The notes under the pieces are model-generated. The model was not told where the DNA came from and made no database searches. It saw nothing but the letters and a program-made list of their open reading frames with translations. Shown piece after piece: positions 46,663 to 56,507 of a DNA stretch of 64,000 nt (positions are counted from its first letter, which is position 1; every line of letters begins with the position of its first letter). Both the position numbers and the translations under genes were made by a program. The stretch is taken from NCBI RefSeq assembly GCF_029223585.1, contig NZ_CP119424.1, forward strand, positions 434,001 to 498,000. Direction: 5' to 3'. Source of the stretch: Photobacterium sp. DA100. Lineage in GTDB: Bacteria > Pseudomonadota > Gammaproteobacteria > Enterobacterales > Vibrionaceae.

Positions 46663-47094
46663 GTGAAGGCCAACAAACCATTATTAGAGGTGTCTGAATA
46701 TAACGCGGAAGGTTACTCGCCAATGATTGACTATCAATCATGGCGGGTTGCCATGCTGAATTATATTGATGAGCTCGAAACAGACAAGATTGATAACTTT
46801 CAGTGCCACGAAGAGACTGATGAAGTCTTTGTCCTACTGGAGGGTAAATGCATTCTGTTCTGCGCAGAAGTCGACGAAGAGAACAATATTGTTGATATTG
46901 TCAGCTGGGATATGGAACCGAATAAGGCCTACAACATTAAGCGGGGGGTGTACCACACTCATACCCTGAGTAATGATGGCAAGGTTTTGATCATCGAAAA
47001 CAGCGACACCAATGATAGCAATTCTCCGAAGATATTGATTGATGACACTGTCCGTTACAAGTTGGGGCAATTAGTGTCTGTATTGTGGAGCTAG
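46663..47094 (+). CDS. small cupin protein in the phosphorylase operon
   Basis: A 143-residue single-cupin protein with motif 1 NFQCHEETDEVFVLLEGKCI and motif 2 KAYNIKRGVYHTHTLSNDG, so a metal centre is likely. It starts at a GTG behind GGAGAG and follows the phosphorylase after 16 bases, so the two are co-expressed. Cupins in sugar operons can be isomerases, mutarotases or regulators; the activity cannot be told from sequence. Confidence 0.75.
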   Translation: MKANKPLLEVSEYNAEGYSPMIDYQSWRVAMLNYIDELETDKIDNFQCHEETDEVFVLLEGKCILFCAEVDEENNIVDIVSWDMEPNKAYNIKRGVYHTHTLSNDGKVLIIENSDTNDSNSPKILIDDTVRYKLGQLVSVLWS

Positions 47095-47112
47095 TTGTTT
47101 TAATTTGTTTTT

Positions 47113-47140
47113 AAAGGCAGTTTATCTGCCTTTTTTTTTT
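47113..47140 (+). terminator. terminator of the transporter-phosphorylase operon
   Basis: An eight-pair stem (AAAGGCAG with CTGCCTTT) around a short AT loop and followed by a run of T. It ends the plus-strand operon 19 bases after the cupin stop. Confidence 0.85.
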
Positions 47141-47195
47141 GATGGGATTTGAGATGGGAAACAGGTAGTGGGGAGGTGACTCCCCATCTATTTGA

Positions 47196-48197
47196 CTATT
47201 CGCCAATCTTGCTCACAGAGTCGCGGATAATGAGCTCTGGCGTTAATTTGTTACGTAGGCTTTGCTTGTCTTGATTGAGCAGGGATAAGACGCCATTAGC
47301 GGCTTCTACACCCATTTCCCGCACCGGGAAGTTAACGGTTGTAAGGCGTGGACGGATATGTTGGCTATATGTGTCGTTATCAAAACCAACAACCGAAAGT
47401 TCTTTGCCGATAGTTATACCGCGTTCGCTGCAAACATCATAAACGGCCAGAGCAATATTATCGTTCTGGCAGAAAATCGCGGTAATATTTTCATTTCTAT
47501 CAAGCAGTCTTCTTACGGCCTCATGGTTGCCGTCATGGTCGAAGCGCCCTTCGACAATAAGGTTAGTGTCGTATTGAATGCCATATTCGGCCAGTGCATT
47601 GCGATATCCCTGCAGGCGATCACGACTATCTATTTTACTCATCTGGCCGGTAATACAGGCGACAGTGGTATGGCCGTTTTCTAGTAGGTGTTTGGTTGCC
47701 AGGTAACCGCCAAGTTCGTTATCAATACAGATACATTTTTCGGCTAGCTCTGGAATATAGCGGTTCAGAATAATGGTCGATTCCGTTTGCTGAGCTATCT
47801 TGATCAGCTCATCATCGGATAGCTTGTCAGAGTGAATGATCAGCCCATCTACCTGTCGGGATTGGAGGAAACGGATCGAATCGGCTTCTTTATCATGGGA
47901 TTCCTGGCCGCTGGTGACAATCAAATGAAGATTTTTTTGCCGGACAGTATCTTCAGTCATGTGCATTAGCGGGCCGTAGAACGGACCATCCAGTGAGCCG
48001 ACCAACATACCGATGCTGTTTGAACGGCTCGATGCCAAGGCTTGTGCAAAGGCATTGGGCTTATATCCCAACTTTTCGATTGCGGCAAAAACCTTCGCTC
48101 TGTTGGCTTCTTTGACAGTAGGGTGTCCATTTAAGGCTCTGGAAACGGTTGACTGAGAGACTTGTGCCAGCTCAGATACTTCTTTAATTGTAATCAA
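47196..48197 (-). CDS. LacI-family regulator of the oligosaccharide regulon
   Basis: A 333-residue LacI/GalR-type regulator. The helix-turn-helix and hinge are complete (MITIKEVSELAQVSQSTVSR, ALNGHPTVKEANRAKV, KPNAFAQALAS), followed by a periplasmic-binding-like effector domain (IGMLVGSLDGPFYGPLMHM, VVGFDNDTYSQHIRPRLTTV). The start is a TTG, six bases after AAGGAAG, an uncommon start that may keep the level low. An operator lies 150 bases upstream at 48346-48361, consistent with autoregulation. The gene is divergent from the porin gene. The inducer is probably an imported oligosaccharide or a breakdown product. Confidence 0.9.
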   Translation of the reverse strand: MITIKEVSELAQVSQSTVSRALNGHPTVKEANRAKVFAAIEKLGYKPNAFAQALASSRSNSIGMLVGSLDGPFYGPLMHMTEDTVRQKNLHLIVTSGQESHDKEADSIRFLQSRQVDGLIIHSDKLSDDELIKIAQQTESTIILNRYIPELAEKCICIDNELGGYLATKHLLENGHTTVACITGQMSKIDSRDRLQGYRNALAEYGIQYDTNLIVEGRFDHDGNHEAVRRLLDRNENITAIFCQNDNIALAVYDVCSERGITIGKELSVVGFDNDTYSQHIRPRLTTVNFPVREMGVEAANGVLSLLNQDKQSLRNKLTPELIIRDSVSKIGE

Positions 48198-48345
48198 CGG
48201 GACTTCCTTACGATGAATGGCTCATTACGTTACAAAACAATACCTAGTTTTAGTATTCATATAGTCAGAAATAGCGATATGTTACTTCTGAAAAGGTTTA
48301 TAAGATAGGAATTAACGTAATAAGTTTGAGCTAATTAACACTTTA

Positions 48346-48361
48346 AAGCAAGCGCTTTCTT
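48346..48361. promoter_or_regulatory. LacI-type operator (site 4)
   Basis: The 16-base near-palindrome AAGCAAGCGCTTTCTT has one mismatched pair and the shared AAGCGCTT core. It lies 148 bases upstream of the LacI start, consistent with autoregulation of the regulator. Confidence 0.72.
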
Positions 48362-48673
48362 GGGGTTTTGAAAATGCATTTCAAATATAACCTTTTAAAA
48401 CTCAGTTGCTTATGGTTTCTGTGTTGTGGTCAATCCACATGATAAGCAGGTTGATCTGACTGCCGTTGCTTACTTGTTGTTGAAGTGTGCTACGGAGTAA
48501 CGGGCGTTGGCTTTATCACATTCGGCTGTTGTTTATATCACTAGGTAAGCACATCGCAATGAAATTTGTTTTTATTCAACAGATAAGGTTCTTATTCGTC
48601 CACCGTATTAGCAATATGGCAAATACTCAGCATGGTAGATAGGCATTGAGAGTGCGACACAAGCACATACAGT

Positions 48674-48685
48674 GAAAGGGCTTTC
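48674..48685. promoter_or_regulatory. degenerate operator-like site overlapping a small-gene ribosome site
   Basis: GAAAGGGCTTTC differs by one base from the perfect core GAAAGCGCTTTC. It overlaps the ribosome site of the candidate small membrane protein at 48686-48778. It may be chance. Confidence 0.35.
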
Positions 48686-48778
48686 ATGATGGGTTTAATT
48701 GCCTTGGTGAATGTGATTTTATTTTATCCTTTATATTCATGGTTTTATTTGTTGTTTGTGGCTAAGGGGAATTGCTGA
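48686..48778 (+). CDS. candidate 30-residue hydrophobic small protein
   Basis: A short open frame from the ATG at 48686 encodes MMGLIALVNVILFYPLYSWF followed by YLLFVAKGNC and a TGA. It is almost wholly hydrophobic and could span the membrane once. GAAAGGG lies just before the ATG and is part of an operator-like sequence. It lies in the 1018-base gap between the LacI and porin genes, which holds no other visible gene. Evidence is only the ribosome site, membrane-like composition and context. Confidence 0.35.
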   Translation: MMGLIALVNVILFYPLYSWFYLLFVAKGNC

Positions 48779-48973
48779 AGTTGGATTGAAGCTTTTGGTT
48801 GCATATGCTTGCTGCTGATCGGTCGGTTGGTTATATTCGCTATAACTTTTGGTTACCATTAGTATTGTTTCTTGTAAAAGCTAATTATTTCAAGTGCTTG
48901 CTTAGTATCTTGTGAGTTTTTGCCCTTTCGTGCTTATTGGAGTTTTCTTCTTGGTGTGTGAGTTTGATCTCGT

Positions 48974-48985
48974 GAAAGCGCTTGC
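48974..48985. promoter_or_regulatory. LacI-type operator, imperfect (site 5)
   Basis: GAAAGCGCTTGC matches the core with one mismatch. It is centred 185 bases upstream of site 6 and 236 bases before the porin start, so it may act as an auxiliary site. Confidence 0.6.
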
Positions 48986-49156
48986 TTTGGTGATTATGAT
49001 CACTTTAATAGCGCATTTTTATCCATATAATCATCAATAAAAGTGGTTAGCAGCTAATTGGCTGAGCAATATCTTCTCATTTGTCTGTTCTTTCAGCATT
49101 TGGTTAAGGGGATATACAGCGATTAACGTATTAAACAACTATTTTTTTGAATGCTT

Positions 49157-49172
49157 AAGAAAGCGCTTTCTT
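49157..49172. promoter_or_regulatory. LacI-type operator of the porin gene (site 6)
   Basis: A perfect 16-base palindrome AAGAAAGCGCTTTCTT, ending 43 bases before the porin ATG, so probably near the transcription start. It is identical over 16 bases to the centre of sites 1 and 2. Confidence 0.85.
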
Positions 49173-49215
49173 TTGTGTTTTACGGAAGAATCTAAAAACA
49201 ATTCTTGGAGTTATA

Positions 49216-50409
49216 ATGAAACTATCGAACCTTACCCTTGCATGCCTACTAGCAACCTCAACTCTATCTGTATCCAACTTTGCTATGGCGGAAACGGACG
49301 ATTTCGCCTTTACCGGTTATGCCCGTTACGGTTTTCACTATGCAGATAATGGCAATGACTATGTTTCTGCTGATGGCCAGCTTGCTGGTAATGCTGCAGG
49401 TCGTTTGGGTAATGAGACTAACGGTGGTGAATGGCAGTTTTCTAAAGGCTTTACTGGTGTCAACGGCACACAATGGGATGTTGTTGTAATGCTGGAAAAC
49501 TGGTGGAAGTCACCAACGGATTATGGTGATGTGGCCCTGAAAAAAGCTTATGCGGGTGTCTCCAATGTATTCGCTTCCCAGCCAAATGCCTATATCTGGG
49601 CCGGTAGGGATTTCCACCAGCGTCCACAGCAAGGGCTGAACGACTATTTCTTCATGACCCACGATGGTCAGGGGGCGGGTATCAAGAACCTAGACTTGGG
49701 TGGCGCTCAGTTAAATGTTGGTTTTGTTGGCCAGACAGGTGAAGGTACCGGTGATAGTGGTAACTATGCCCTGACAACCAAACTGCACGATATCACTTTG
49801 GCTGAAAATATTTCACTGGATATTTACGCCAACTACGGTTTGTCATCTGACAAAGCTTTTGATAAAGAAAATGGCGAAAGCAAGAAAGATGATGCATACC
49901 AAATTGGTACTGTGTTCAAAATTTATGGCAACTCACTTAGCCTTCGTTATTCAGAGAACTCGGATAACTCGGTCTTTAACAAAACAGATGATCTAAAAAC
50001 AATTTACGCAAGCTGGGAGGGTGGGGTATCTCTTGGTCAGAATACATCAATGGATTATCAGCTGGCCTACCACAATACCGATGGTGCTAACAAACTAGTT
50101 GATGACCGCACTAACTACAGTGTGATTGTGCGTCCTATGCACTCATGGAACGATATCCACTCAACGTGGTTGGAAGCAGGCTACTCGCTGGTTGATTATG
50201 ATAATTCTGACGAAAACTCAGCTTGGAAAGTGACGCTATCGCAGAATATCGCTGTCGGAAAGAATGCTTGGGACCGCCCAATGCTGCGTTTCTATGCAAC
50301 GGTAGGTGAAGCAGACAATAAAGTTGACTCTGCGACAGGTACTCGAGCAACTGGTGACACGACTCGTGACACATTCGCTGTAGGTGCAATGTGGGAAGCA
50401 TGGTGGTAA
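49216..50409 (+). CDS. LamB/BglH-type carbohydrate porin
   Basis: A 397-residue outer-membrane barrel protein. It has a signal peptide (LTLACLLATSTLSVSNFAMA, cut before ETDD), and a barrel of the maltoporin family: FAFTGYARYGFHYADNG, YIWAGRDFHQRPQQGLNDYF, LRFYATVGEAD and the C-terminal aromatic residue (WEAWW). The YIWAGRDFHQR segment corresponds to the well conserved WAGRRYYQR-type LamB motif. It should let oligosaccharides diffuse into the periplasm. An operator lies 43 bases upstream and a terminator follows before the GH3 gene. Confidence 0.88.
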   Translation: MKLSNLTLACLLATSTLSVSNFAMAETDDFAFTGYARYGFHYADNGNDYVSADGQLAGNAAGRLGNETNGGEWQFSKGFTGVNGTQWDVVVMLENWWKSPTDYGDVALKKAYAGVSNVFASQPNAYIWAGRDFHQRPQQGLNDYFFMTHDGQGAGIKNLDLGGAQLNVGFVGQTGEGTGDSGNYALTTKLHDITLAENISLDIYANYGLSSDKAFDKENGESKKDDAYQIGTVFKIYGNSLSLRYSENSDNSVFNKTDDLKTIYASWEGGVSLGQNTSMDYQLAYHNTDGANKLVDDRTNYSVIVRPMHSWNDIHSTWLEAGYSLVDYDNSDENSAWKVTLSQNIAVGKNAWDRPMLRFYATVGEADNKVDSATGTRATGDTTRDTFAVGAMWEAWW

Positions 50410-50432
50410 TAGCGGTTTAATTAATACCTAGT

Positions 50433-50463
50433 GAGCAGCCAGATAAATGGCTGCTCTTTTTTT
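50433..50463 (+). terminator. intercistronic terminator between porin and GH3 genes
   Basis: An eight-base-pair perfect stem (GAGCAGCC with GGCTGCTC) around eight bases, followed by a run of T. It lies 23 bases after the porin stop and 31 bases before the GH3 ATG, so part of the transcripts probably end here and the GH3 enzyme is made at a lower level. Confidence 0.8.
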
Positions 50464-50493
50464 AGCCTATCTCAAAACAAAAATGGAAATTGT

Positions 50494-53400
50494 ATGCGCC
50501 ATAATAAAAAAATATTGCCGTGCTTAATTGCATTGGCATTAATTGCAGGATGCAATGAATCAAATAATAGCAATACAAATAATGATAAAGCACAGGTCAA
50601 AGTGCCATATTTTGGCGACTGGCCAGTAATCAAAAGTGCGATTGAAAAAGATCAAAATATTGAAAACAAAATTACAGAAATATTAGCTCAAATGACTTTA
50701 GAAGAGAAAGTTGGCCAGATGATCCAGCCCAACCTTCTTGAGGTCACACCAGAAGAGGCCGCAGAATATAAACTAGGCTCATTGCTGAATGGCGGTGGAG
50801 CCTGGCCCAATGAAGACAAATACTCGAGCGCGGAAGACTGGGCCAAAGAGTCAGATAAATATTGGCTCGCCCTTGAGGGCGCTTACGAAAACCGCGGCTT
50901 TAGAATCCCGTTCATGTGGGCGACCGATGCGGTGCATGGCCACAACAACGTATTCAGGGCGACAGTTTTCCCGCATAACATTGGGTTGGGGGCCGCAAAT
51001 AACCCTGATCTTATTTACCGAATTGGTCAGGCAACGGCCGTGGAAATAGCTGCAACCGGATTGGACTGGACGTTTGCTCCAACCGTTGCTTCGCCGCGTG
51101 ACTACCGCTGGGGGCGGGTATATGAAGGTTACTCCGAAGACCCAGAAATTATCTACCAATATGCCGGCAAGATGGTTGAAGGTATCCAGGGCGGTGCCGC
51201 AGGCCTAGCCAGTGAGCATAACGTTATTTCGAACGTTAAACATTGGGTTGGCGATGGCGGCACAATGGATGGTGTCGACCGAGGCGAGAACCATTACACC
51301 GAAGAGTATCTGAGGAATATTCATGCCACGGGCTACTTTGCTGGTTTGAATGCCGGTGCCCAGGTGGTGATGTCTTCATTTAACTCCTGGCACGCGGATG
51401 CCAACTATGACCAGACTGAAAGCGGCGAGTACAACAAGAAAATCCATGGCAGTAAGTACCTGATCACCGATGTACTGAAAAACAAAATGGGCTTTGACGG
51501 TATAGTGGTCACCGACTGGAATGGCCAAGGGGAAATTAATGGTTGCAGTGCCTCGAACTGCCCAGAAGCGGTCAATGCCGGTAATGATGTCTTCATGGTG
51601 ACGGCAAATAGCGATTGGAAAGCGTTCTATGACAATGTGATTGCCCAAGTGAATGACGGTACGATTGCCATGGCCCGCATTGATGATGCGGTAAGCCGGA
51701 TCCTGCGGGTTAAATTGCGTGCCAACTTATGGGAAAAACCGATGCCATCCGAGCGTGCCCTTGCCGGCCAGCAGGAGTTGCTGGGTTCCGCAGAACACCG
51801 CGCTTTGGCACGTGAAGCCGTGAGTCAGTCTCTGGTGTTGCTCAAAAATGAAGGCGGTATCTTGCCGTTGTCACAGCAGCAGAAAATCTTGGTCGCTGGT
51901 AGCGCAGTCAATGATATCCAGAAGCAAACTGGGGGATGGTCGCTGACTTGGCAGGGTAACGAAAACACCATTGAACAGGACTTCCCTGGGGCCACCACGA
52001 TGCAGATGGCGTTGGCCGAGATGGTGGGGGCTGAAAATATCATCACAGATCTTGCGGATGCAACGGAAGATACCATCGCGGTGGTGGTCATTGGTGAAGA
52101 TCCGTATGCCGAGATGTTCGGTGATATCAAGTCCAACAAAACGTTGGAGTTCTCGTCACTGAAAGCGTCGTATAAGGACGATTTGGACAAGGTGAAGGAA
52201 CTGAAAGCCGCAGGATTGAAAGTCGTCACCGTGTTTTATTCTGGGCGCCCGCTGTATGTCAATGAGGAGATCAACAACTCTGATGCCTTTGTCGCAGCAT
52301 GGTTGCCGGGTACGGAAGCCGGGGGGATCACCGATGTTCTGTTTAACCAGGACGGCAAAGATTTCACCGGTCGCCTGTCATATTCATGGCCGATGAAGAA
52401 ATGTTCGACCGCAATTAACCGTGTTGCTCCGAATATTGCTGATTACGTGACACCTGCAACCGAGCAGGATATTACCGGAGAGCACAAACCGCTATTTCCA
52501 TATGGTTACGGTCTTTCATATGAATCGGATAATAAGCCGGGATATGATTTAGCCAATTTGCCTCTTGATCCGCGGGACTACGGCTGTGGCCAGGAAGCCC
52601 CTGATAACGGGGTGGCGACCACCAACCTGGAAATCTACGGTGCCCAGTCTGGGGGCGAATTCGTAGCCCGTATTGGCGGCCCAGCCAGCGGATGGGCGGG
52701 GATTGCCGTATCGAATGGCTCGGAAACAACCACGGGCTCGTTAACCACCAAACCAATCAATTACCAGCACCAGCAAGATGCGATCAATGTAACATTTGAT
52801 GGTTCTGATGTCGCCCAGGTGTACCTGCAGACTCTCAATGAGAAAGCGGTCGATAAGAATGCCTACATGAACGCCGATTCGACCCTGCAGTTCGATATCA
52901 AAATGCATCAGGCTGCGACAGATGAAGTGACGTTGGCTATGCATTGCGAATGGCCATGTCTTGGTGATATCAAGATCAACGACGTGCTGCCGCCGGTCTC
53001 TGAGGACTGGACGACGATGAAGTTTGCCCTTAGCTGCTTTGCCGAGGAAGGCATGGAGTTTTCCATGCTCAATACGCCATTTCTGCTGACAACGGCAGGT
53101 AGCATGCAGTTTGACTTGGGTGAAATTCGTTTTGTTCCGCGCAGTTTGGATGCAGCCAATGACGAAGTCGACTGTGACGCTCTGGCCGAGCCGCCTCTTC
53201 CGCCGCTTGATGAAGCCATTTCCAATATTTGGAGTGATACCTGGAACCCAAGTGTTGGCGTATGGAGCGCACATACCGGAACCGACTGGAGTCCAGCTCC
53301 TGACCATGTCTCGGCTACCGAGAGTGTTGATGGTGATGGTGCGGTAGTGGTCAGTGTATCTTACAACCCCGCGAGCCCTGTTGATGATAAAGCTGTCGTT

Positions 53401-53724
53401 TTCTTGGTGGGCGAAACTCAGAACCTCGTCAACTATGTAGATACAGGTAGCCTCGAGTTTGATTTGTATGTCGATTCGTATGGCGAGAATATCGATGGCT
53501 TGGTCATAAAGATGGAATCTACCAAGGAGAATTCGGGTAGTCCCGATCATTTCCTCGGAGAAATTCCAACCGGCGCATGGACTTCGATTTCAGTACCGGT
53601 CAGTGACTTGGGCATCGGCGAGATTGCACAAAGTGTCGATAAACCTTTTGCCATCTTGCCGGCATGGGCTAACTCACAGGCTGGCGTTGCGTTTAGTTTC
53701 AAAAATGTTCGTCTCGTGAAATAA
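50494..53724 (+). CDS. GH3 beta-glucosidase/exo-glucanase lipoprotein
   Basis: A 1076-residue lipoprotein (lipobox LIAGC, Cys 20). The GH3 catalytic domain has [45 protein letters not shown] and the nucleophile Asp in [11 protein letters not shown] (about residue 339). The GH3 C-terminal domain follows ([14 protein letters not shown], about 445-660), with [19 protein letters not shown]. The last 390 residues contain ExoP-type binding domains, similar to marine exo-1,3/1,4-beta-glucanases. It sits on a membrane surface and releases glucose from oligosaccharide ends. Two strong terminators flank the gene and it has no obvious promoter of its own. Confidence 0.88.
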   Translation: MRHNKKILPCLIALALIAGCNESNNSNTNNDKAQVKVPYFGDWPVIKSAIEKDQNIENKITEILAQMTLEEKVGQMIQPNLLEVTPEEAAEYKLGSLLNGGGAWPNEDKYSSAEDWAKESDKYWLALEGAYENRGFRIPFMWATDAVHGHNNVFRATVFPHNIGLGAANNPDLIYRIGQATAVEIAATGLDWTFAPTVASPRDYRWGRVYEGYSEDPEIIYQYAGKMVEGIQGGAAGLASEHNVISNVKHWVGDGGTMDGVDRGENHYTEEYLRNIHATGYFAGLNAGAQVVMSSFNSWHADANYDQTESGEYNKKIHGSKYLITDVLKNKMGFDGIVVTDWNGQGEINGCSASNCPEAVNAGNDVFMVTANSDWKAFYDNVIAQVNDGTIAMARIDDAVSRILRVKLRANLWEKPMPSERALAGQQELLGSAEHRALAREAVSQSLVLLKNEGGILPLSQQQKILVAGSAVNDIQKQTGGWSLTWQGNENTIEQDFPGATTMQMALAEMVGAENIITDLADATEDTIAVVVIGEDPYAEMFGDIKSNKTLEFSSLKASYKDDLDKVKELKAAGLKVVTVFYSGRPLYVNEEINNSDAFVAAWLPGTEAGGITDVLFNQDGKDFTGRLSYSWPMKKCSTAINRVAPNIADYVTPATEQDITGEHKPLFPYGYGLSYESDNKPGYDLANLPLDPRDYGCGQEAPDNGVATTNLEIYGAQSGGEFVARIGGPASGWAGIAVSNGSETTTGSLTTKPINYQHQQDAINVTFDGSDVAQVYLQTLNEKAVDKNAYMNADSTLQFDIKMHQAATDEVTLAMHCEWPCLGDIKINDVLPPVSEDWTTMKFALSCFAEEGMEFSMLNTPFLLTTAGSMQFDLGEIRFVPRSLDAANDEVDCDALAEPPLPPLDEAISNIWSDTWNPSVGVWSAHTGTDWSPAPDHVSATESVDGDGAVVVSVSYNPASPVDDKAVVFLVGETQNLVNYVDTGSLEFDLYVDSYGENIDGLVIKMESTKENSGSPDHFLGEIPTGAWTSISVPVSDLGIGEIAQSVDKPFAILPAWANSQAGVAFSFKNVRLVK

Positions 53725-53731
53725 CACGTCT

Positions 53732-53765
53732 GGCAGAAGAGGCATGTTCTCTTCTGCCTTTTTTA
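53732..53765 (+). terminator. rho-independent terminator after the GH3 gene
   Basis: A perfect 10-base-pair stem (GGCAGAAGAG with CTCTTCTGCC) and a run of six T. It lies 8 bases after the GH3 stop and separates GH3 from the chemoreceptor gene. Confidence 0.9.
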
Positions 53766-53869
53766 TTTATTACCTACCCACTGTTCTCTCACCGATACCC
53801 GCCAGCGAACCAGACGTTTGCTGCTTTGCTATTTATTGCCTATGTCGGTTGGGATATGGCATTAATTAC

Positions 53870-55873
53870 ATGAAAAAGAAACGACAAACTTCAGTCATAA
53901 AGCGCATGTATGTCGGATTTGCGCTGATGGTGCTTCTGCTGGTCGCAACCGTCGTCATGATGCTTGATGGCAATAAACGTATTCATAGTCAGCTAGAGTC
54001 TGTGACGTCAAATGTATTTCCGCTGGTGACGCTGGCAAACGAAACCAGTGTCAAATTGTTAGCAGCGGATAAAATCTTCAAGGATGTACTGACTAACCAG
54101 AATGTGGAATACATTGAGGAATATGAGGAGAAATTCAGCAAGGCACATCAAGAGTTCTCTGCGGTGCTGGAGTTGCTTACTGTTTTTTCTCGCTCGAACC
54201 CGGCACTTTCGCAGCAGCTTGAGGCATTGGCGGTAATAGAACAACGCTATTTCAGTGAATCTCGTCGTGCGATGGACAATTACCAGGCACAGCAGATTGC
54301 CAGAGCAGAGCGACAGAAAGCGTCCCGCCGTTTCCAACAGCTGCAAATGGCGTTGTGGGTCGGGATGAAAGAGCATATTAGTAGTCAGGGTAACCTTGCG
54401 ATTAAGCTGATGGCAGAAAGTTATTTTGCCAAGCTCAAACAAACCGAAACGATCACCTCTGATGCGCTGGCCAGCGATGAACTTGAGTTTATAGGCAAAG
54501 CGATAAGGGATAACAAACGAAGTGTCACTCGTCTCAATTATGCCTACGACAGCCTTGTGGCGCAGTTGCCGTCGTTAAAGGAGGCTTTTGAGCAGCCAGT
54601 AGCGCAATTCACGTCGGATATCGGCCGGAAGGGAGGGGTATTGGACCAACATTTTATATATGTCGAGGCGTCCAACCGTCTTTATCAGAACATTGCTGTA
54701 TTATCGAAAGAAGTCGATCAGGCGATGGCTATTCTGGCAACCTTCCGTGCCGAAGCCGAGCAGTTGATGAGTGCCGCCATCAGCAATGCCGATGACAGTT
54801 ATGCTGATAGCTTTACCCGAGCCTCCCTTGCCGGAGGGATGGTTACGCTTTTCGCTATGGCTCTAGGCTGGTTGCTTGCGAGGAATGTTCGAAAACCTTT
54901 ATTCAGTGTACTGAACACCCTTGAGGCGCTAACCGATGGGGACATGACCCGTAGGGTGAGCGGGAATACCTTCAGTGAGTTCGATCAGCTCAGTAACCAT
55001 ATCAATACGCTGGCTACCAATCTGCAAGGTATCTTGAATCAGATGAGCGTCGCGTCTGGCAATTTGGCTAAGGTCGCGATGGAAAACCAGGCCACAACGG
55101 CGGAATCAAATTCTCGTTTGAACATACAGCGTCAGCAGACGGTATCGGTTGCCGCAGCAATGACGGAGATGGAGCAATCGGTCATCGATGTGGCTGATAG
55201 AGCGCAGCATTCCATGGAAAAGGTACAGGACGTCGAGGAGGCAGCCCAGACGGGCATGGCAGTGATAGCCAGCACTAGCTCTACTATCCACCAACTTTCT
55301 GAACGTCTTGACGAGTCGGTCGCTGTCGTGTCGACGTTGCAGGCGGTGAGTAGCGAAATTGGTTCGATCCTTGATGTGATTCGAAATATCGCGGATCAAA
55401 CCAATTTGCTAGCGTTGAATGCAGCAGTTGAAGCCGCGCGAGCGGGCGAGCAAGGTCGCGGGTTTACCGTGGTGGCTGACGAGGTGAGGGTGTTGGCAAA
55501 ACGGACTGCCGACTCAACCGCAGAAATAGAAAGTATGATCCAGAATTTGCAGCAGAATGCAGGCTTGGCTTCATCGGTTATGCAAGCGTGTGTCAGCGAA
55601 ATGCATAAAAGTATCACGCAATCTTCGGATGCCAGTCACGCGATGGAGGACATCCAAGTGATTATCAGAGCGATCAGCGAGATGAGTAGCCATATCGCCC
55701 AAGCTGCCGAAGAGCAGACAACCACGACTCATTCGATAGCAAGAAGCCTTGAGGATATCAGCCATATTGCGGATGCCAACTTCCGGGCAATGGAGCGTGT
55801 TGCTGATGGGTGTGTGGCGCTCGATACGCTGGCGAAAGAACAGAACACCTTGGTTAAGAAGTTTATCGTCTAG
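53870..55873 (+). CDS. methyl-accepting chemotaxis protein beside the oligosaccharide locus
   Basis: A 667-residue chemoreceptor: first membrane helix at residues about 13-33, a large periplasmic helical sensor domain to about 320, a second membrane helix ([18 protein letters not shown]), HAMP ([19 protein letters not shown]) and the signalling domain with the tip [21 protein letters not shown] and [18 protein letters not shown] use the ATG at 53870; the longer reading to 53744 adds a stretch not expected before the first helix. Its position next to the porin and GH3 genes suggests it senses the same sugars, possibly through the binding protein, but ligand is unproven. Confidence 0.87.
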   Translation: MKKKRQTSVIKRMYVGFALMVLLLVATVVMMLDGNKRIHSQLESVTSNVFPLVTLANETSVKLLAADKIFKDVLTNQNVEYIEEYEEKFSKAHQEFSAVLELLTVFSRSNPALSQQLEALAVIEQRYFSESRRAMDNYQAQQIARAERQKASRRFQQLQMALWVGMKEHISSQGNLAIKLMAESYFAKLKQTETITSDALASDELEFIGKAIRDNKRSVTRLNYAYDSLVAQLPSLKEAFEQPVAQFTSDIGRKGGVLDQHFIYVEASNRLYQNIAVLSKEVDQAMAILATFRAEAEQLMSAAISNADDSYADSFTRASLAGGMVTLFAMALGWLLARNVRKPLFSVLNTLEALTDGDMTRRVSGNTFSEFDQLSNHINTLATNLQGILNQMSVASGNLAKVAMENQATTAESNSRLNIQRQQTVSVAAAMTEMEQSVIDVADRAQHSMEKVQDVEEAAQTGMAVIASTSSTIHQLSERLDESVAVVSTLQAVSSEIGSILDVIRNIADQTNLLALNAAVEAARAGEQGRGFTVVADEVRVLAKRTADSTAEIESMIQNLQQNAGLASSVMQACVSEMHKSITQSSDASHAMEDIQVIIRAISEMSSHIAQAAEEQTTTTHSIARSLEDISHIADANFRAMERVADGCVALDTLAKEQNTLVKKFIV

Positions 55874-56031
55874 GGGCTTAAGGCATTTTGTTGTGAGAAA
55901 AGACTGAATATTTCACCACCAATTGCCAGTTAATAGATGGTTAAACCGCGAGGAATCTAAATGCTCAATAAAATTAACCAGTTGAGGTTGTTTTTTAAAC
56001 GTTATGCGATGAATATTGAGGTCTGGAGCAT

Positions 56032-56043
56032 GTAAGCGCTTTC
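56032..56043. promoter_or_regulatory. LacI-type operator-like site (site 7)
   Basis: GTAAGCGCTTTC differs from the core palindrome at one pair. It lies after the chemoreceptor gene and 54 bases beyond the 3' end of the small secreted protein gene, so its target is unclear. Confidence 0.45.
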
Positions 56044-56048
56044 ACTTA

Positions 56049-56090
56049 AGGTAAAAGTTAAGATTACTTGGATAACCTTAACTTTTACCT
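56049..56090. repeat. 14-base-pair inverted repeat
   Basis: AGGTAAAAGTTAAG is repeated in reverse complement as CTTAACTTTTACCT after 14 bases. It lies seven bases past the stop of the small secreted protein gene on the minus strand and beside operator-like site 7. It may be its terminator or a further regulatory structure; the T run is weak. Confidence 0.6.
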
Positions 56091-56096
56091 CAACAG

Positions 56097-56312
56097 CTAT
56101 TTACGTTCTGAACAGATCAAGCCATACCATTTGGCATCGATACATATTCCTTTGAGAGTTTGCTTGTCCGTTACGACTTCACACCTGTGCGTCACTTGTT
56201 TTAGCTTGCATGCTTGCTGTATCTCCGCAAGACTGGGTGATGCATCTTGTGCCGCCATGGCAGAGGGTACAGCGATTAACAAAGCAACTGACATGGATAT
56301 AAACCACTTCAT
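56097..56312 (-). CDS. small secreted cysteine-containing protein (71 residues)
   Basis: A signal peptide (MKWFISMSVALLIAVPSAMA) precedes a 50-residue mature part with four cysteines (QQACKLK, HRCEVV, GICIDAK, GLICSE), which could form two disulfides. GGAGC lies before the ATG. I do not recognise the family. It is a single gene. Confidence 0.6.
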   Translation of the reverse strand: MKWFISMSVALLIAVPSAMAAQDASPSLAEIQQACKLKQVTHRCEVVTDKQTLKGICIDAKWYGLICSERK

Positions 56313-56449
56313 AATAGCTCCTTTTAACTTGTTGCCGGTGTACTCAGTTATAATTTTAGGCTGTTAATTAAATGGCTGCATAAAAATTCACCACAAGCTC
56401 TGCTCCACCACCGAAGTGGGCTTTCACAATACCCGGTCAATCCATAAGA

Positions 56450-56479
56450 AAAGAGCCGTTAGTAAACGGCTCTTTTGCT
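56450..56479 (-). terminator. terminator of the symporter gene
   Basis: A 12-base-pair stem (AAAAGAGCCGTT with AACGGCTCTTTT) around AGTA, with flanking A and T runs. It lies 29 bases after the symporter stop on the minus strand. Confidence 0.85.
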
Positions 56480-56507
56480 ATTTGATTTTGGTTAAGTGTT
56501 TATGGCT

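Noticed and set aside
52741..53550. A 269-codon minus-strand open frame
   Set aside because: It is antisense to the GH3 C-terminal region with no recognisable domain.
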